DNA of 64,000 bases from CAZCCV01 sp964497515 (GTDB lineage Bacteria > Armatimonadota > UBA5829 > DTLH01): NCBI GenBank assembly GCA_964497515.1, contig CAZCCV010000008.1:15151-79150 (forward strand). Direction: 5' to 3'. Shown in pieces: positions 8,918-16,623 of this stretch. The notes beneath the pieces are model-generated. The model worked only from the letters and a program-made list of their open reading frames with translations. It did not search any database and had not been told where the DNA came from. Within the stretch, counting starts at the first letter, position 1. Each line of letters opens with the position of its first letter. A program made the translations under genes and the position numbers.

Positions 8918-10129
8918 TTGAGTTCGATGGTGAGAGTCGAAGGGGGCGTTACTGCCCCAAAGGGTTTTTTGGCAGCCGGTGTGCGCTGTGCCATAAAGGA
9001 GCAGGGGAAAGACCTCGCGTTAGTAGTCTCCCAAACACCTGCAGTCTGTGCTGCGATGTTTACAACAAATGCGTTTAAGGCTGCACCTGTGTTGCTTTCT
9101 ATGAAGCACGCTGCCTCGGGCAATCCTGTTCGCGCAATCGTGGCAAACAGCGGAAGTGCCAACGCGTGTACCGGGGAACAAGGAGCGCGCGACGCCGAAC
9201 GAATGGCTGCCATTGCCGCCGAAGCCCTAAATGTGGAGTCCGAGCAAGTTATTGTGTGTTCCACTGGTGTTATCGGACACTTCCTTCCGATGGGAAAAAT
9301 CGAGACTGGCATCAAGCAGGCTTCAGAGGTTTTGTCCAGAGAAGGCGGAACCGATGCAGCCCAGGCGATTATGACCACCGATAAGTGCGCCAAAGTCGCC
9401 GCTTACGAGTTTGAAATTGGAGGGGTGCCGGTTCGCATAGGTGGAATAGCCAAGGGTTCAGGGATGATCTGCCCGAACCTCGCCACGATGTTCTGTTTTC
9501 TCACTACTGACGTCTCTATAGAACCAGCTCTGCTGCGCGAATGTCTTCAGTTGTCTGCTGAGATTTCATTCAACAGCCTGACAGTTGACGGGGACACTAG
9601 TACCAACGATTCCGTTGTCTTACTGGCGAACGGAATGGCAGGTAACGCTAGGATCGACTCCGAAGGGGATGATCTAGAGGCTTTTCAGGAGGCTCTCGAC
9701 ACAGTTGCCATCGATTTAGCAAAAGCGATAGCAAGAGATGGTGAAGGCGCCACAAAACTGGTGGAAATCGTAGTTCAAAACGCCCCAAGCTACAGCGATG
9801 CAAAGCTAATCGCACAGACAGTGGCTAATTCGCCTCTTGTAAAGACAGCCATTTTCGGCCAAGATCCCAATTGGGGCAGGGTGCTTGCCGCTGCAGGTCG
9901 TTCTGGTGCAACAATCGAACCGAATAAGGTCGATCTATTTTTGGGTGATACCAAGATCGTCGAAAAAGGCGAACCGCTCAGAATCTCCGAAGCTGTCGCT
10001 CGTGCGCCGATGCTCGAACAGGAGCTCGTTGTGACTCTCGATCTAAATGCGGGTGACGAATCTGCCCGTGTCTTCACCTGCGACTTCAGCTACGATTACG
10101 TGAAGATAAACGCTGAGTATCATACGTAG
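8918..10129 (+). CDS. argJ: ArgJ, bifunctional glutamate N-acetyltransferase / ornithine acetyltransferase
   Basis: Transfers acetyl from N-acetylornithine to glutamate, recycling the acetyl group in arginine synthesis. The precursor self-cleaves before a Thr nucleophile, seen here in KGSGMICPNLATMF near residue 190. Other conserved segments: ANSGSANACTG, STGVIG, TVDGDTSTND and QDPNWGRVLAAAGRSG. The frame is open from a TTG at 8903, but the TTG at 8918 is preferred because TTGGGGAG ends 7 bases before it; an ATG at 8927 is also possible. About 403 residues. Confidence 0.95.
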   Translation: MSSMVRVEGGVTAPKGFLAAGVRCAIKEQGKDLALVVSQTPAVCAAMFTTNAFKAAPVLLSMKHAASGNPVRAIVANSGSANACTGEQGARDAERMAAIAAEALNVESEQVIVCSTGVIGHFLPMGKIETGIKQASEVLSREGGTDAAQAIMTTDKCAKVAAYEFEIGGVPVRIGGIAKGSGMICPNLATMFCFLTTDVSIEPALLRECLQLSAEISFNSLTVDGDTSTNDSVVLLANGMAGNARIDSEGDDLEAFQEALDTVAIDLAKAIARDGEGATKLVEIVVQNAPSYSDAKLIAQTVANSPLVKTAIFGQDPNWGRVLAAAGRSGATIEPNKVDLFLGDTKIVEKGEPLRISEAVARAPMLEQELVVTLDLNAGDESARVFTCDFSYDYVKINAEYHT

Positions 10130-10170
10130 TTGAAATATTCCCGCATGAAGATGGTCGGTTTTTCGATTAA

Positions 10171-10199
10171 TTGCCCGGCGTTCAGGCCAATGGTATAAT
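10171..10199 (+). promoter_or_regulatory. Sigma-70-type promoter for polA, reading antisense through tRNA-Leu
   Basis: TTGCCC (10171-10176), 17-base spacer, perfect TATAAT (10194-10199). Transcription would start near 10206 and cross the whole tRNA-Leu gene on its opposite strand before reaching polA at 10365. Confidence 0.6.
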
Positions 10200-10225
10200 C
10201 TGGTGTTCTTCTGACAGGAGAGTCG

Positions 10226-10311
10226 TGGTGCCGAAGGTGGGACTCGAACCCACACGAGGTCGCCCTCAATGGTTTTTGAGACCACCGCGTCTACCATTCC
10301 GCCACTTCGGC
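10226..10311 (-). tRNA. tRNA-Leu(CAA)
   Basis: Read on the minus strand, the acceptor GCCGAAG pairs with CTTCGGC followed by A and an encoded CCA. The anticodon stem GTGGT/ACCAT closes the loop CTCAAAA, giving anticodon CAA. A long variable arm (class II, typical of Leu) and a GGTTCGAGTCC T-loop region are present. It lies between argJ and polA and opposes both. Confidence 0.96.
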
Positions 10312-10321
10312 AATTGCAGTC

Positions 10322-10351
10322 AGTATACCGGTTTTTGCCGGTCTGAGTCAA
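10322..10351 (-). promoter_or_regulatory. Promoter of tRNA-Leu
   Basis: On the minus strand TTGACT (10351-10346), 18-base spacer, TATACT (10327-10322). Predicted start is near 10315, a few bases before the mature tRNA 5' end at 10311. Confidence 0.65.
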
Positions 10352-10364
10352 GCAAGGATACCAC

Positions 10365-13100
10365 ATGGAAAGCAAATGCAGTAATCCCAAAAACAAGCTG
10401 GTAGTAATAGACGGAAACAGCCTTCTGTATCGCGCGTTCTACGCAATGAGGCACTTGTCTACTTCAGATGGCCAACCCACAAATGCTGTTTTTGGGTTCA
10501 CAATGATGCTTCTTCGCATACTGCAGGAAGAGCGGCCGGATGCTATCGCTGTGGCCTTCGATGCTCCTGCAAAGACGTTCCGGCACGAAGAGTACGGTGA
10601 GTACAAAGCACACCGCAAACCCACTCCAGATGAGCTCATAAGTCAGGCTCCCATCGCGAGGCAGATGGTGGAAGCTTTCAGCATTCCTATGATTGAGGTT
10701 CCCGGGTTCGAGGCCGATGACATAGTGGGCACAATCGCAAAGCAGGCGAGCGAACATGGATATCATACAATGATCGTCACTGGCGATCTCGATGCACTGC
10801 AGCTTGTTAGTGATTGTGTGAGAGTAATGGCTACGGTTAAAGGAGTAACTGACACTATCATATACGATCAACAGGCAGTCGAAGACAGATACGGAATCAA
10901 AGCCAGCGAGATGGTCGATTTTAAGGCGTTGAAGGGTGATGCTTCCGACAATATTCCGGGCGTTGCAGGAGTAGGTGAAAAGACAGCGGCAAAGCTAGTG
11001 CGACAGTTCGGCAGCATAGAGAATATGATTCAGCATACAGATGAGATTGCTGATGCTAAACTGCGAGCGAAGATCGAGTCTGGCGCCGAACAAGCAGCGC
11101 TTTCAAGGATGCTGGCGACTATCGTAACCGATGTCCCGCTGCCATACTCTATCGATGATCTCAAGGCAAAAGAACCTGATTACGACCGTATTCGAAGTGT
11201 GTTTCAAGAGCTCGAGTTCCGCACTCTGCTAAAACGCTTGCCAGAGACTGAGCAAGTCGATGAGCCTGTTGCAGAAGAACGGCCGAGAGCCGAACTCGGC
11301 AGCAGCCGCATCATAGAGTCTGCCGCCGATCTGGAAGGTCTGATCTCCCACCTCAACTCCGTCGATGAATTCGCAGTTAGAACGCACACCACACAGGGAA
11401 AACCGACAGAAAGCGACCTCCTCGGGGTAGCATTTTCCACGGGAATCGACTCTACAGCGTATGTTCGCATTGCGAGCTCTGGTGCTATAGGCGGGCTCTT
11501 TGACTGTGATGAAGGGTGTTTCACCGCTGATCTGGTTCAACTGAAAGATCTACTTGAGTCGCCAACCATCAAAAAGTGCGGGCATGATCTCAAAAGAGAT
11601 TATGAGACGCTCAAGCTGCGAGGAGTGAAACTAGGCGGAATCAGTTTCGACAGCATGCTGGCTGCATATATTCTGAACTCGGACAGAAGCGGATATTCAG
11701 TCGCCGATGTAGCCTTCGAGCAGCTCAGTTTGGAGATTCCTGTAGTCGAAAAGAAGAGCAAAAATCAGGGTAACGAGTGCCAGAATCCACAGGATGACAT
11801 TCTCTGTGCTGAGACAGAGGCTGCTTGGAGGCTTGCTTCAGTCTTGAGGGAAAAGCTCGCTGTCGACGGTTTGCTGGAACTGTTGAACCGGGTTGAAATG
11901 CCACTCGTTTCGGTATTGGCAGAAATTGAGATGCAGGGTGTTGCTGTTGACACTAACTATCTGCACGCGCTCTCCGTGCAACTGAACGACCGAATACGCG
12001 AAATTGAGCGCGTCATATATAATGAAGCAGGGCACGAGTTTAATATAGGTTCTCCCAAACAGCTTCAGACAGTGTTATTTGAGCAGATGCAGCTGCCGGC
12101 TGGCAGGAAGACCAAGCGAGGGTTTTCCACAGATGCCGACACGCTCGAAGCCCTTTCACTCGGATATCCAATTGTGGCTCAGGTGTTAAACTGGCGCGAG
12201 TTCTCCAAACTAAAATCCACCTATGCCGATGCGCTGCCGAGACTGATAGACTCACGAACAGGCCGGATACACACTTCACTTAATCAGGCTGTAACAACCA
12301 CTGGCAGGCTGTCGTCCAGCGAGCCAAATCTGCAGAATATTCCGATAAGAACGGAGATAGGGCGAGAGATCCGCAAGGCATTCATTGCTTCTAAGGGCAA
12401 TGTGTTGGTCTCAGCAGACTATTCGCAGATCGAACTGAGGGTACTTGCACACGTCACCAACGATACCGAACTCGTGCGAGCGTTCGAAAGCAGCGAAGAT
12501 ATCCATACACGCACCGCTTCTACATTATACGATGTCTCGGAAAGTGAAGTCACCCCAGATATGCGCAGAGCCGCTAAGACGGTCAATTTTGCGGTCATTT
12601 ATGGTATGAGTGATTTCGGCTTGGCTAAAGAGCTTGGGATCACAAATCGTGAAGCGCACGAGTTCATCGAGCGTTACTTTGCAAGGTTTCCTGGAGTGCG
12701 ACGCTACACCGACGAAACACTCGAATACGCACGTCAGAATGGTTATGTTGTTACTCCTCTTGGCCGTCGGCGTTATGTTCCGGAGATACACAGTGGCAAC
12801 AGGAATTTCCGAATGTTCGCAGAGCGTGCTGCCGTAAACATGCCGATTCAGGGAGCCGCTGCAGATATGATGAAACTGGCCATGATTGCGGTTCATCAAG
12901 CGATTGAAGAGCGTGCAATGAAGACCCGAATGGTGCTGCAGGTGCACGACGAACTGGTTTTTGAAACACCTCCCGACGAGTTGTCGGAACTCGTTCCTCT
13001 TGTTAAGCAATTGATGGAAACAGTAGTGCCTCTGTCGGTTCCTGTCGTGGCTGAAGTTAAGAAAGGACAGAACTGGGCCGAAATGGAGCCAATCCCTTGA
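10365..13100 (+). CDS. polA: DNA polymerase I (5' nuclease plus polymerase; proofreading site lost)
   Basis: Replication and repair polymerase, 911 residues. The N-terminal 5' nuclease (about 1-290) has VIDGNSLLYRAF, GFEADDIVGT and GDASDNIPGVAGVGEKTA. The middle 3'-5' exonuclease fold (about 310-500) is degenerate: where E. coli has the metal-binding DTE this protein has R339-T-H341, and the exo III Tyr/Asp region reads CAETEAAW, while the exo II Asp (HDLKRD) remains. Proofreading is therefore probably absent. The polymerase domain is intact: motif A SADYSQIELR, motif B RRAAKTVNFAVIYG, motif C QVHDELVFE. ATG with AAGGA 7 bases upstream. Confidence 0.97.
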   Translation: MESKCSNPKNKLVVIDGNSLLYRAFYAMRHLSTSDGQPTNAVFGFTMMLLRILQEERPDAIAVAFDAPAKTFRHEEYGEYKAHRKPTPDELISQAPIARQMVEAFSIPMIEVPGFEADDIVGTIAKQASEHGYHTMIVTGDLDALQLVSDCVRVMATVKGVTDTIIYDQQAVEDRYGIKASEMVDFKALKGDASDNIPGVAGVGEKTAAKLVRQFGSIENMIQHTDEIADAKLRAKIESGAEQAALSRMLATIVTDVPLPYSIDDLKAKEPDYDRIRSVFQELEFRTLLKRLPETEQVDEPVAEERPRAELGSSRIIESAADLEGLISHLNSVDEFAVRTHTTQGKPTESDLLGVAFSTGIDSTAYVRIASSGAIGGLFDCDEGCFTADLVQLKDLLESPTIKKCGHDLKRDYETLKLRGVKLGGISFDSMLAAYILNSDRSGYSVADVAFEQLSLEIPVVEKKSKNQGNECQNPQDDILCAETEAAWRLASVLREKLAVDGLLELLNRVEMPLVSVLAEIEMQGVAVDTNYLHALSVQLNDRIREIERVIYNEAGHEFNIGSPKQLQTVLFEQMQLPAGRKTKRGFSTDADTLEALSLGYPIVAQVLNWREFSKLKSTYADALPRLIDSRTGRIHTSLNQAVTTTGRLSSSEPNLQNIPIRTEIGREIRKAFIASKGNVLVSADYSQIELRVLAHVTNDTELVRAFESSEDIHTRTASTLYDVSESEVTPDMRRAAKTVNFAVIYGMSDFGLAKELGITNREAHEFIERYFARFPGVRRYTDETLEYARQNGYVVTPLGRRRYVPEIHSGNRNFRMFAERAAVNMPIQGAAADMMKLAMIAVHQAIEERAMKTRMVLQVHDELVFETPPDELSELVPLVKQLMETVVPLSVPVVAEVKKGQNWAEMEPIP

Positions 13101-13125
13101 CGTAGATTCAGTATAGGGTTATCAT
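13097..13125 (+). promoter_or_regulatory. Strong promoter of rpsA
   Basis: TTGACG (13097-13102), 17-base spacer, TATCAT (13120-13125). The -35 box overlaps the polA stop codon. Expected start is near 13132, leaving about 260 bases of untranslated leader. Confidence 0.75.
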
Positions 13126-13149
13126 AACTTAAGTGTTTTAGCAATCTCT

Positions 13150-13309
13150 GTGCGACACGCACGCTCCTGGCGTTGTTGAGGAGCCGAAGGGATCGATTCA
13201 GGCAACGCCGAGATGCCGGGTTGAGCGGTAATCAACTTGTGACATCCCTGGGACCTTTGGCAGCAACAGCGAGCTGTCGAAGATAGATTGTATTAACGAA
13301 GGCGTTGCC
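13150..13309 (+). promoter_or_regulatory. Structured 5' leader of rpsA with mutually exclusive pairings
   Basis: The 293-base gap between polA and rpsA holds ordered inverted repeats. GTGCG/CGCAC (13150-13162) and GCTCCT/AGGAGC (13163-13184) form local hairpins. The loop of the second holds GGCGTTG (13169-13175), which can pair with CAACGCC (13203-13209). That same segment, extended to GGCAACGCC (13201-13209), pairs perfectly with GGCGTTGCC (13301-13309). The two long pairings exclude each other, as in a regulatory RNA switch. No known riboswitch or ribosomal-protein leader was recognised. The rest of the gap, 13310-13393, holds only the rpsA ribosome site. Confidence 0.45.
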
Positions 13310-13393
13310 GCGGCTTTCGAACGACAAGTATGTTGGGGCCGGTGGATAGAGCAGCCTGCCGGGTGTGAACCCACGAGAGGAGTATCTTGACAG

Positions 13394-15199
13394 ATGTTGG
13401 ACGAGATTAACAACGGACAAACAGAAACCACCGCCAGTGAGTGGTCGGGGACGCCGTTCCAGGGTCGGAATGAACCTGAAGAGAAGCCGACAGAGGCAGC
13501 CGGCGAGGAGCAGGTGCAGGAGACATCGGAGCCTGCAGCAGAACCCACGCCTCAGCAATCCAACCAGGGAGCGAGTCAGCAGATCGACTATTCGAGGACC
13601 TTCCTAGAGCTTTCTGAAGGCGACGTGGTCAACGGAGTCGTCGTTCACATCGACAGAGAAGGTGTTCTGGTCGACGTTGGCACAAAATCCGAAGGAATTG
13701 TGCGCCCGAACGAGCTTTCAAGGCAGTCCGGCGTGAATCCTGAGGATATCGTGCAGGTCGGCGACAAGATCGACGTTTATGTTATGCAGTCGGAGAACCA
13801 GGAAGGCGGACTCGTGCTTTCGAAGAAGCGTGCAGATTTCGAGCGCGCTTGGGAGAAAGTGGAAGAGATGCACCAGAACGGCAAGTTCCTGTCGGCTATG
13901 GTCACAGACCGGGTCAAGGGTGGACTTGTCGTAGATCTGGGTATCCGTGGGTTTGTCCCTGCTTCCCACGTTGGTAGCGGGAAGATAAAGAACCTGGATA
14001 AGTATGTCGGTCAATCGATTCCTCTCAAGGTCATCGAAGTCGATCGAGAGCGCCGCAAGGTTGTTCTCTCAAACAGGCTGGCTGTGGAAGACGAGCGTGA
14101 GAAGCAGAGGGCAGAGACTCTTTCTAGTATCGCCGAAGGACAGATTCGCGATGGTATAGTGCGCAGAATCACCGATTACGGTGCCTTTGTAGACCTTGGT
14201 GGTATCGATGGTCTGCTGCACATTTCTGAGATGTCCTGGACCAGGATCAAGCATCCCTCTGATGCAGTCAAGCAGGGCGACAAGATCCAGGTTATGATTC
14301 TTAAGCTGAATCTGGAGCAGGGAAAAGTCTCTCTTGGTCTTCGTCAGATTCTTCCCGACCCGTGGGCAGAGGTCCAGCACAAGTATCACGTCGGAGAGAT
14401 CATCAAGGGATCCATCTCGCGATTGGTTCCGTTCGGCGCGTTTGTTCAGGTCGAGGGTGGTATCGAGGGCATTATCCCGAATTCCGAGTTGGCGATTCGA
14501 AGAGTCAACAAGCCGGAGGATGTAGTATCTGTCGGCCAGGAAATTGAGGTCAAGGTCATCGATATGAGGCCGGAAGAACGCAGAATGACGCTCTCGCTCC
14601 GCCAGCTTCTACCGCAGCCCGAGCGTGCTGCTAGAGAGCCAAGAGAGCCGCGTGAAGGCAACTATCAGAGCTACGGCCGCGAAGAGCAGCGGACGACTAT
14701 CGGCGATCTCGTGGGCGATATGATTCGCGAAGCCAGAGTCGGACGACGTGAGCGCAAGCGCAAAGAGCGTCAGGCAGTCGAGGAGTACGAGGAGACTCAC
14801 GAGGATGTAGAGGTTCCGATGTTCAACGAGCCTGCAGCCGCCGTAGAGGCTGCTCCTGCGGAGGCTGAGGCAACTGCTGAGGTTGAGGATGTTGCACCGG
14901 TAGTCGAAGAGCCTGCTGCTGAAGTGGTTGAACCTACGGCAGAGCCTGTCGAAGAGCCGGTTGCAGAGCAGGAAGCTGCTCCAGCGGAGGCTGAGGCAAC
15001 TCCTGACGTTGAGGATGATGCGCCGGCAGTCGAAGAGCCTGTTGCTGAAGTAGTTGAGCCTACGGCAGAGCCTGTCGAAGAGCCGGTTATAGAGCAGGAA
15101 GCTGCTCCAGTGGAGGCTGAACCTGAGGTGCAGGAAGATGCAGCTCCGGAGGCTGAAGCGGAAGCTGAGGCTCCTGCCGAGGAGAAGGCTGAAGAGTAA
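13394..15199 (+). CDS. rpsA: Ribosomal protein S1 (four S1 domains, long acidic repeat tail)
   Basis: RNA-binding ribosomal protein S1 homologue, 601 residues. It starts with an acidic, low-complexity 70-residue extension. Four S1 domains follow at about 75-148, 160-230, 249-320 and 334-404; domains 3 and 4 carry the classic YGAFVDLGG and FGAFVQVEGG strands. After a charged linker, the last 130 residues are almost only Glu, Ala, Pro and Val and include a 42-residue tandem repeat (14846-15127). ATG with AGAGGAG upstream. It has its own promoter and a perfect terminator, so it is a one-gene unit. S1 domain proteins of this size could also be called 30S S1-like; the ribosomal role is inferred from the four-domain layout. 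Confidence 0.92.
   Translation: MLDEINNGQTETTASEWSGTPFQGRNEPEEKPTEAAGEEQVQETSEPAAEPTPQQSNQGASQQIDYSRTFLELSEGDVVNGVVVHIDREGVLVDVGTKSEGIVRPNELSRQSGVNPEDIVQVGDKIDVYVMQSENQEGGLVLSKKRADFERAWEKVEEMHQNGKFLSAMVTDRVKGGLVVDLGIRGFVPASHVGSGKIKNLDKYVGQSIPLKVIEVDRERRKVVLSNRLAVEDEREKQRAETLSSIAEGQIRDGIVRRITDYGAFVDLGGIDGLLHISEMSWTRIKHPSDAVKQGDKIQVMILKLNLEQGKVSLGLRQILPDPWAEVQHKYHVGEIIKGSISRLVPFGAFVQVEGGIEGIIPNSELAIRRVNKPEDVVSVGQEIEVKVIDMRPEERRMTLSLRQLLPQPERAAREPREPREGNYQSYGREEQRTTIGDLVGDMIREARVGRRERKRKERQAVEEYEETHEDVEVPMFNEPAAAVEAAPAEAEATAEVEDVAPVVEEPAAEVVEPTAEPVEEPVAEQEAAPAEAEATPDVEDDAPAVEEPVAEVVEPTAEPVEEPVIEQEAAPVEAEPEVQEDAAPEAEAEAEAPAEEKAEE
14846..15127 (+). repeat. In-gene tandem repeat, 126-bp unit, two full copies plus a partial third
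   Basis: Copies begin at 14846, 14972 and 15098, exactly 126 bases (42 codons) apart. Each starts with EAAP and continues through EPTAEPVEEPV. The units are nearly identical in DNA, suggesting recent duplication within the acidic S1 tail. Confidence 0.9.
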
Positions 15200-15225
15200 T
15201 TAGCGACATCCGTCGTTCATTTGAT

Positions 15226-15261
15226 AGCCGTGCAGGTGGCAGGTTCACCTGCACGGCTTTT
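15226..15261 (+). terminator. Perfect intrinsic terminator of rpsA
   Basis: AGCCGTGCAGGTG (15226-15238) and CACCTGCACGGCT (15246-15258) are a perfect 13-bp stem around a 7-base loop, followed by TTTT. It begins 27 bases after the rpsA stop. Confidence 0.93.
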
Positions 15262-15331
15262 GCACAACCTGTGTTCTGATGATCCTGCCTTTGCTGCACA
15301 GGTCCGAGTCCGGCAACAACGTGACAGGCTC

Positions 15332-15360
15332 TTGTCCACGGCTGAGTTTTCCGGTATCCT
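15332..15360 (+). promoter_or_regulatory. Promoter just upstream of coaE
   Basis: TTGTCC (15332-15337), 17-base spacer, TATCCT (15355-15360). The start would be near 15367, only about 7 bases before the coaE ATG, so the transcript would be almost leaderless. Confidence 0.5.
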
Positions 15361-15373
15361 AAACCAAGCGACT

Positions 15374-15988
15374 ATGGGTATTGTGCTGGGAATAACTGGT
15401 GGTGTAGCCACCGGCAAATCAACTGTTACGGCGATGTTCGCTGAGCTTGGGGCAGAGACTGTTTCTGCCGATGATATTGCTCGCGAAGTGCTCGCCCCCG
15501 ACACACCGGGAGCAGACGAAGTGACAAAGCACTTCGGACGCGGGATACTTAATGATGATGGAAGCATCAATCGTTCTAAACTGGCTGCTCTGGTGTTTCA
15601 AAACTCTGCCGACCTCGAGACTCTCAATTCCATTACTCATCCAAAGATTATCGCTGCAGTAGAAGACCGTATTCAAGTGTTTCGAAAAACGTCCGGCTCG
15701 GGGGATATTCTGGCTGCAGAGATTCCATTGCTCTTCGAGTGTGGGCTCGAGTCAATGGTCGACGAAGTCGTGGTCACGGTAGCGGAACAAGAGGCGCAAA
15801 TCAATCGTCTGACAACAAGAGGTTTGACAGTAGATGAGGCCAATAGCCGCATCGCTGCGCAAATACCTATCGCTCAGAAAGAAGCTCGTGCAGACCAGGT
15901 CATACGAACGGATACGACTCTCGACGACACCAGACAACAAGTGAAGTGCGTGTGGGAGCAGTTGAGAAATCTCCATCGAAAGGGGTGA
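15374..15988 (+). CDS. coaE: CoaE, dephospho-CoA kinase
   Basis: Phosphorylates dephospho-CoA at the ribose 3'-OH in the last step of coenzyme A synthesis. 204 residues. The N-terminus holds the P-loop GITGGVATGKSTV, followed by SADDIAREV, THPKI and EIPLLFECG (lid and CoA site). The frame stays open upstream to 15221, but that region is the rpsA terminator and lacks homology, so ATG at 15374, two residues before the P-loop strand, is chosen. No Shine-Dalgarno site is evident, in keeping with a near-leaderless mRNA. Confidence 0.94.
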   Translation: MGIVLGITGGVATGKSTVTAMFAELGAETVSADDIAREVLAPDTPGADEVTKHFGRGILNDDGSINRSKLAALVFQNSADLETLNSITHPKIIAAVEDRIQVFRKTSGSGDILAAEIPLLFECGLESMVDEVVVTVAEQEAQINRLTTRGLTVDEANSRIAAQIPIAQKEARADQVIRTDTTLDDTRQQVKCVWEQLRNLHRKG

Positions 15989-16623
15989 TTCGGCTCTGTT
16001 GCCATATGCAGTCAGAGTCGAGTGTTTCACTACTTAGCCATTAGAGAGACGTCATAAAGAGGATTGCTGAGATTGCTCCAAAGTGCAGGAGTTGATCGTA
16101 ACGAGACTTGCCCACGTTTTGCCACCACAATCAATGCATTAGCGGTTGTATCTTTAATGTAGAGGTTGTTGGGCGATTGCCTGTTATTTTTGCTTGCTTG
16201 ATTCTCAGCAGTTGTGTTATATTGGAGCCAACTGAGCTTCTCACAATGTGTTCATCTTACAGCCCGTAGAAGATTAGCGGGTTGACCCATACAACTGGCC
16301 CAGGTATTGTGCCTGCGGCAGATCAATACCGTGTACGCTCAGCCAACGCGAATATATGAGCTGTGTTCTATATTAGCGAGTTGGTTGTCTGCCTCAGTTG
16401 TGATGGAGCTTGAGTTACTGGCAAGCGGTTGGCTGTGAGAAGTCCAACTGATTAGTATGTTTAATGTCGATGTGTCCGGTGCGGCATTGCCTTAACCGGA
16501 GATATATCGAATTAATGAGGTGCTCGCCACCGGCGACGGTCAGGTTTTCTATCGACAGTGTTCCTGAGGGTGGCCAGGTAGCTGTCGAGAACCATAGATT
16601 AGATTCTGGGGAGGACGTTTTCG
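15989..16623 (+). other. 635-bp gene-free stretch with a promoter and a long leader
   Basis: No convincing gene. A promoter candidate lies at 16194-16223; downstream of it about 395 bases of leader precede the TTG at 16624. Small hairpins occur, such as TCGCC/GGCGA near 16523-16537, but no known riboswitch was recognised. GGGGAGGA at 16608-16615 is the ribosome site of the next gene. Confidence 0.5.
16194..16223 (+). promoter_or_regulatory. Promoter candidate for the secretome block
   Basis: TTGCTT (16194-16199), 18-base spacer, TATATT (16218-16223). Confidence 0.45.

Noticed and set aside
14846..15127. CRISPR-like array
   Set aside because: Repeats are in frame within rpsA, 126 bp long and without spacers.
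15221..15373. Extended N-terminus of coaE
   Set aside because: The region is the rpsA terminator hairpin and a promoter, and the extra residues match nothing in CoaE.
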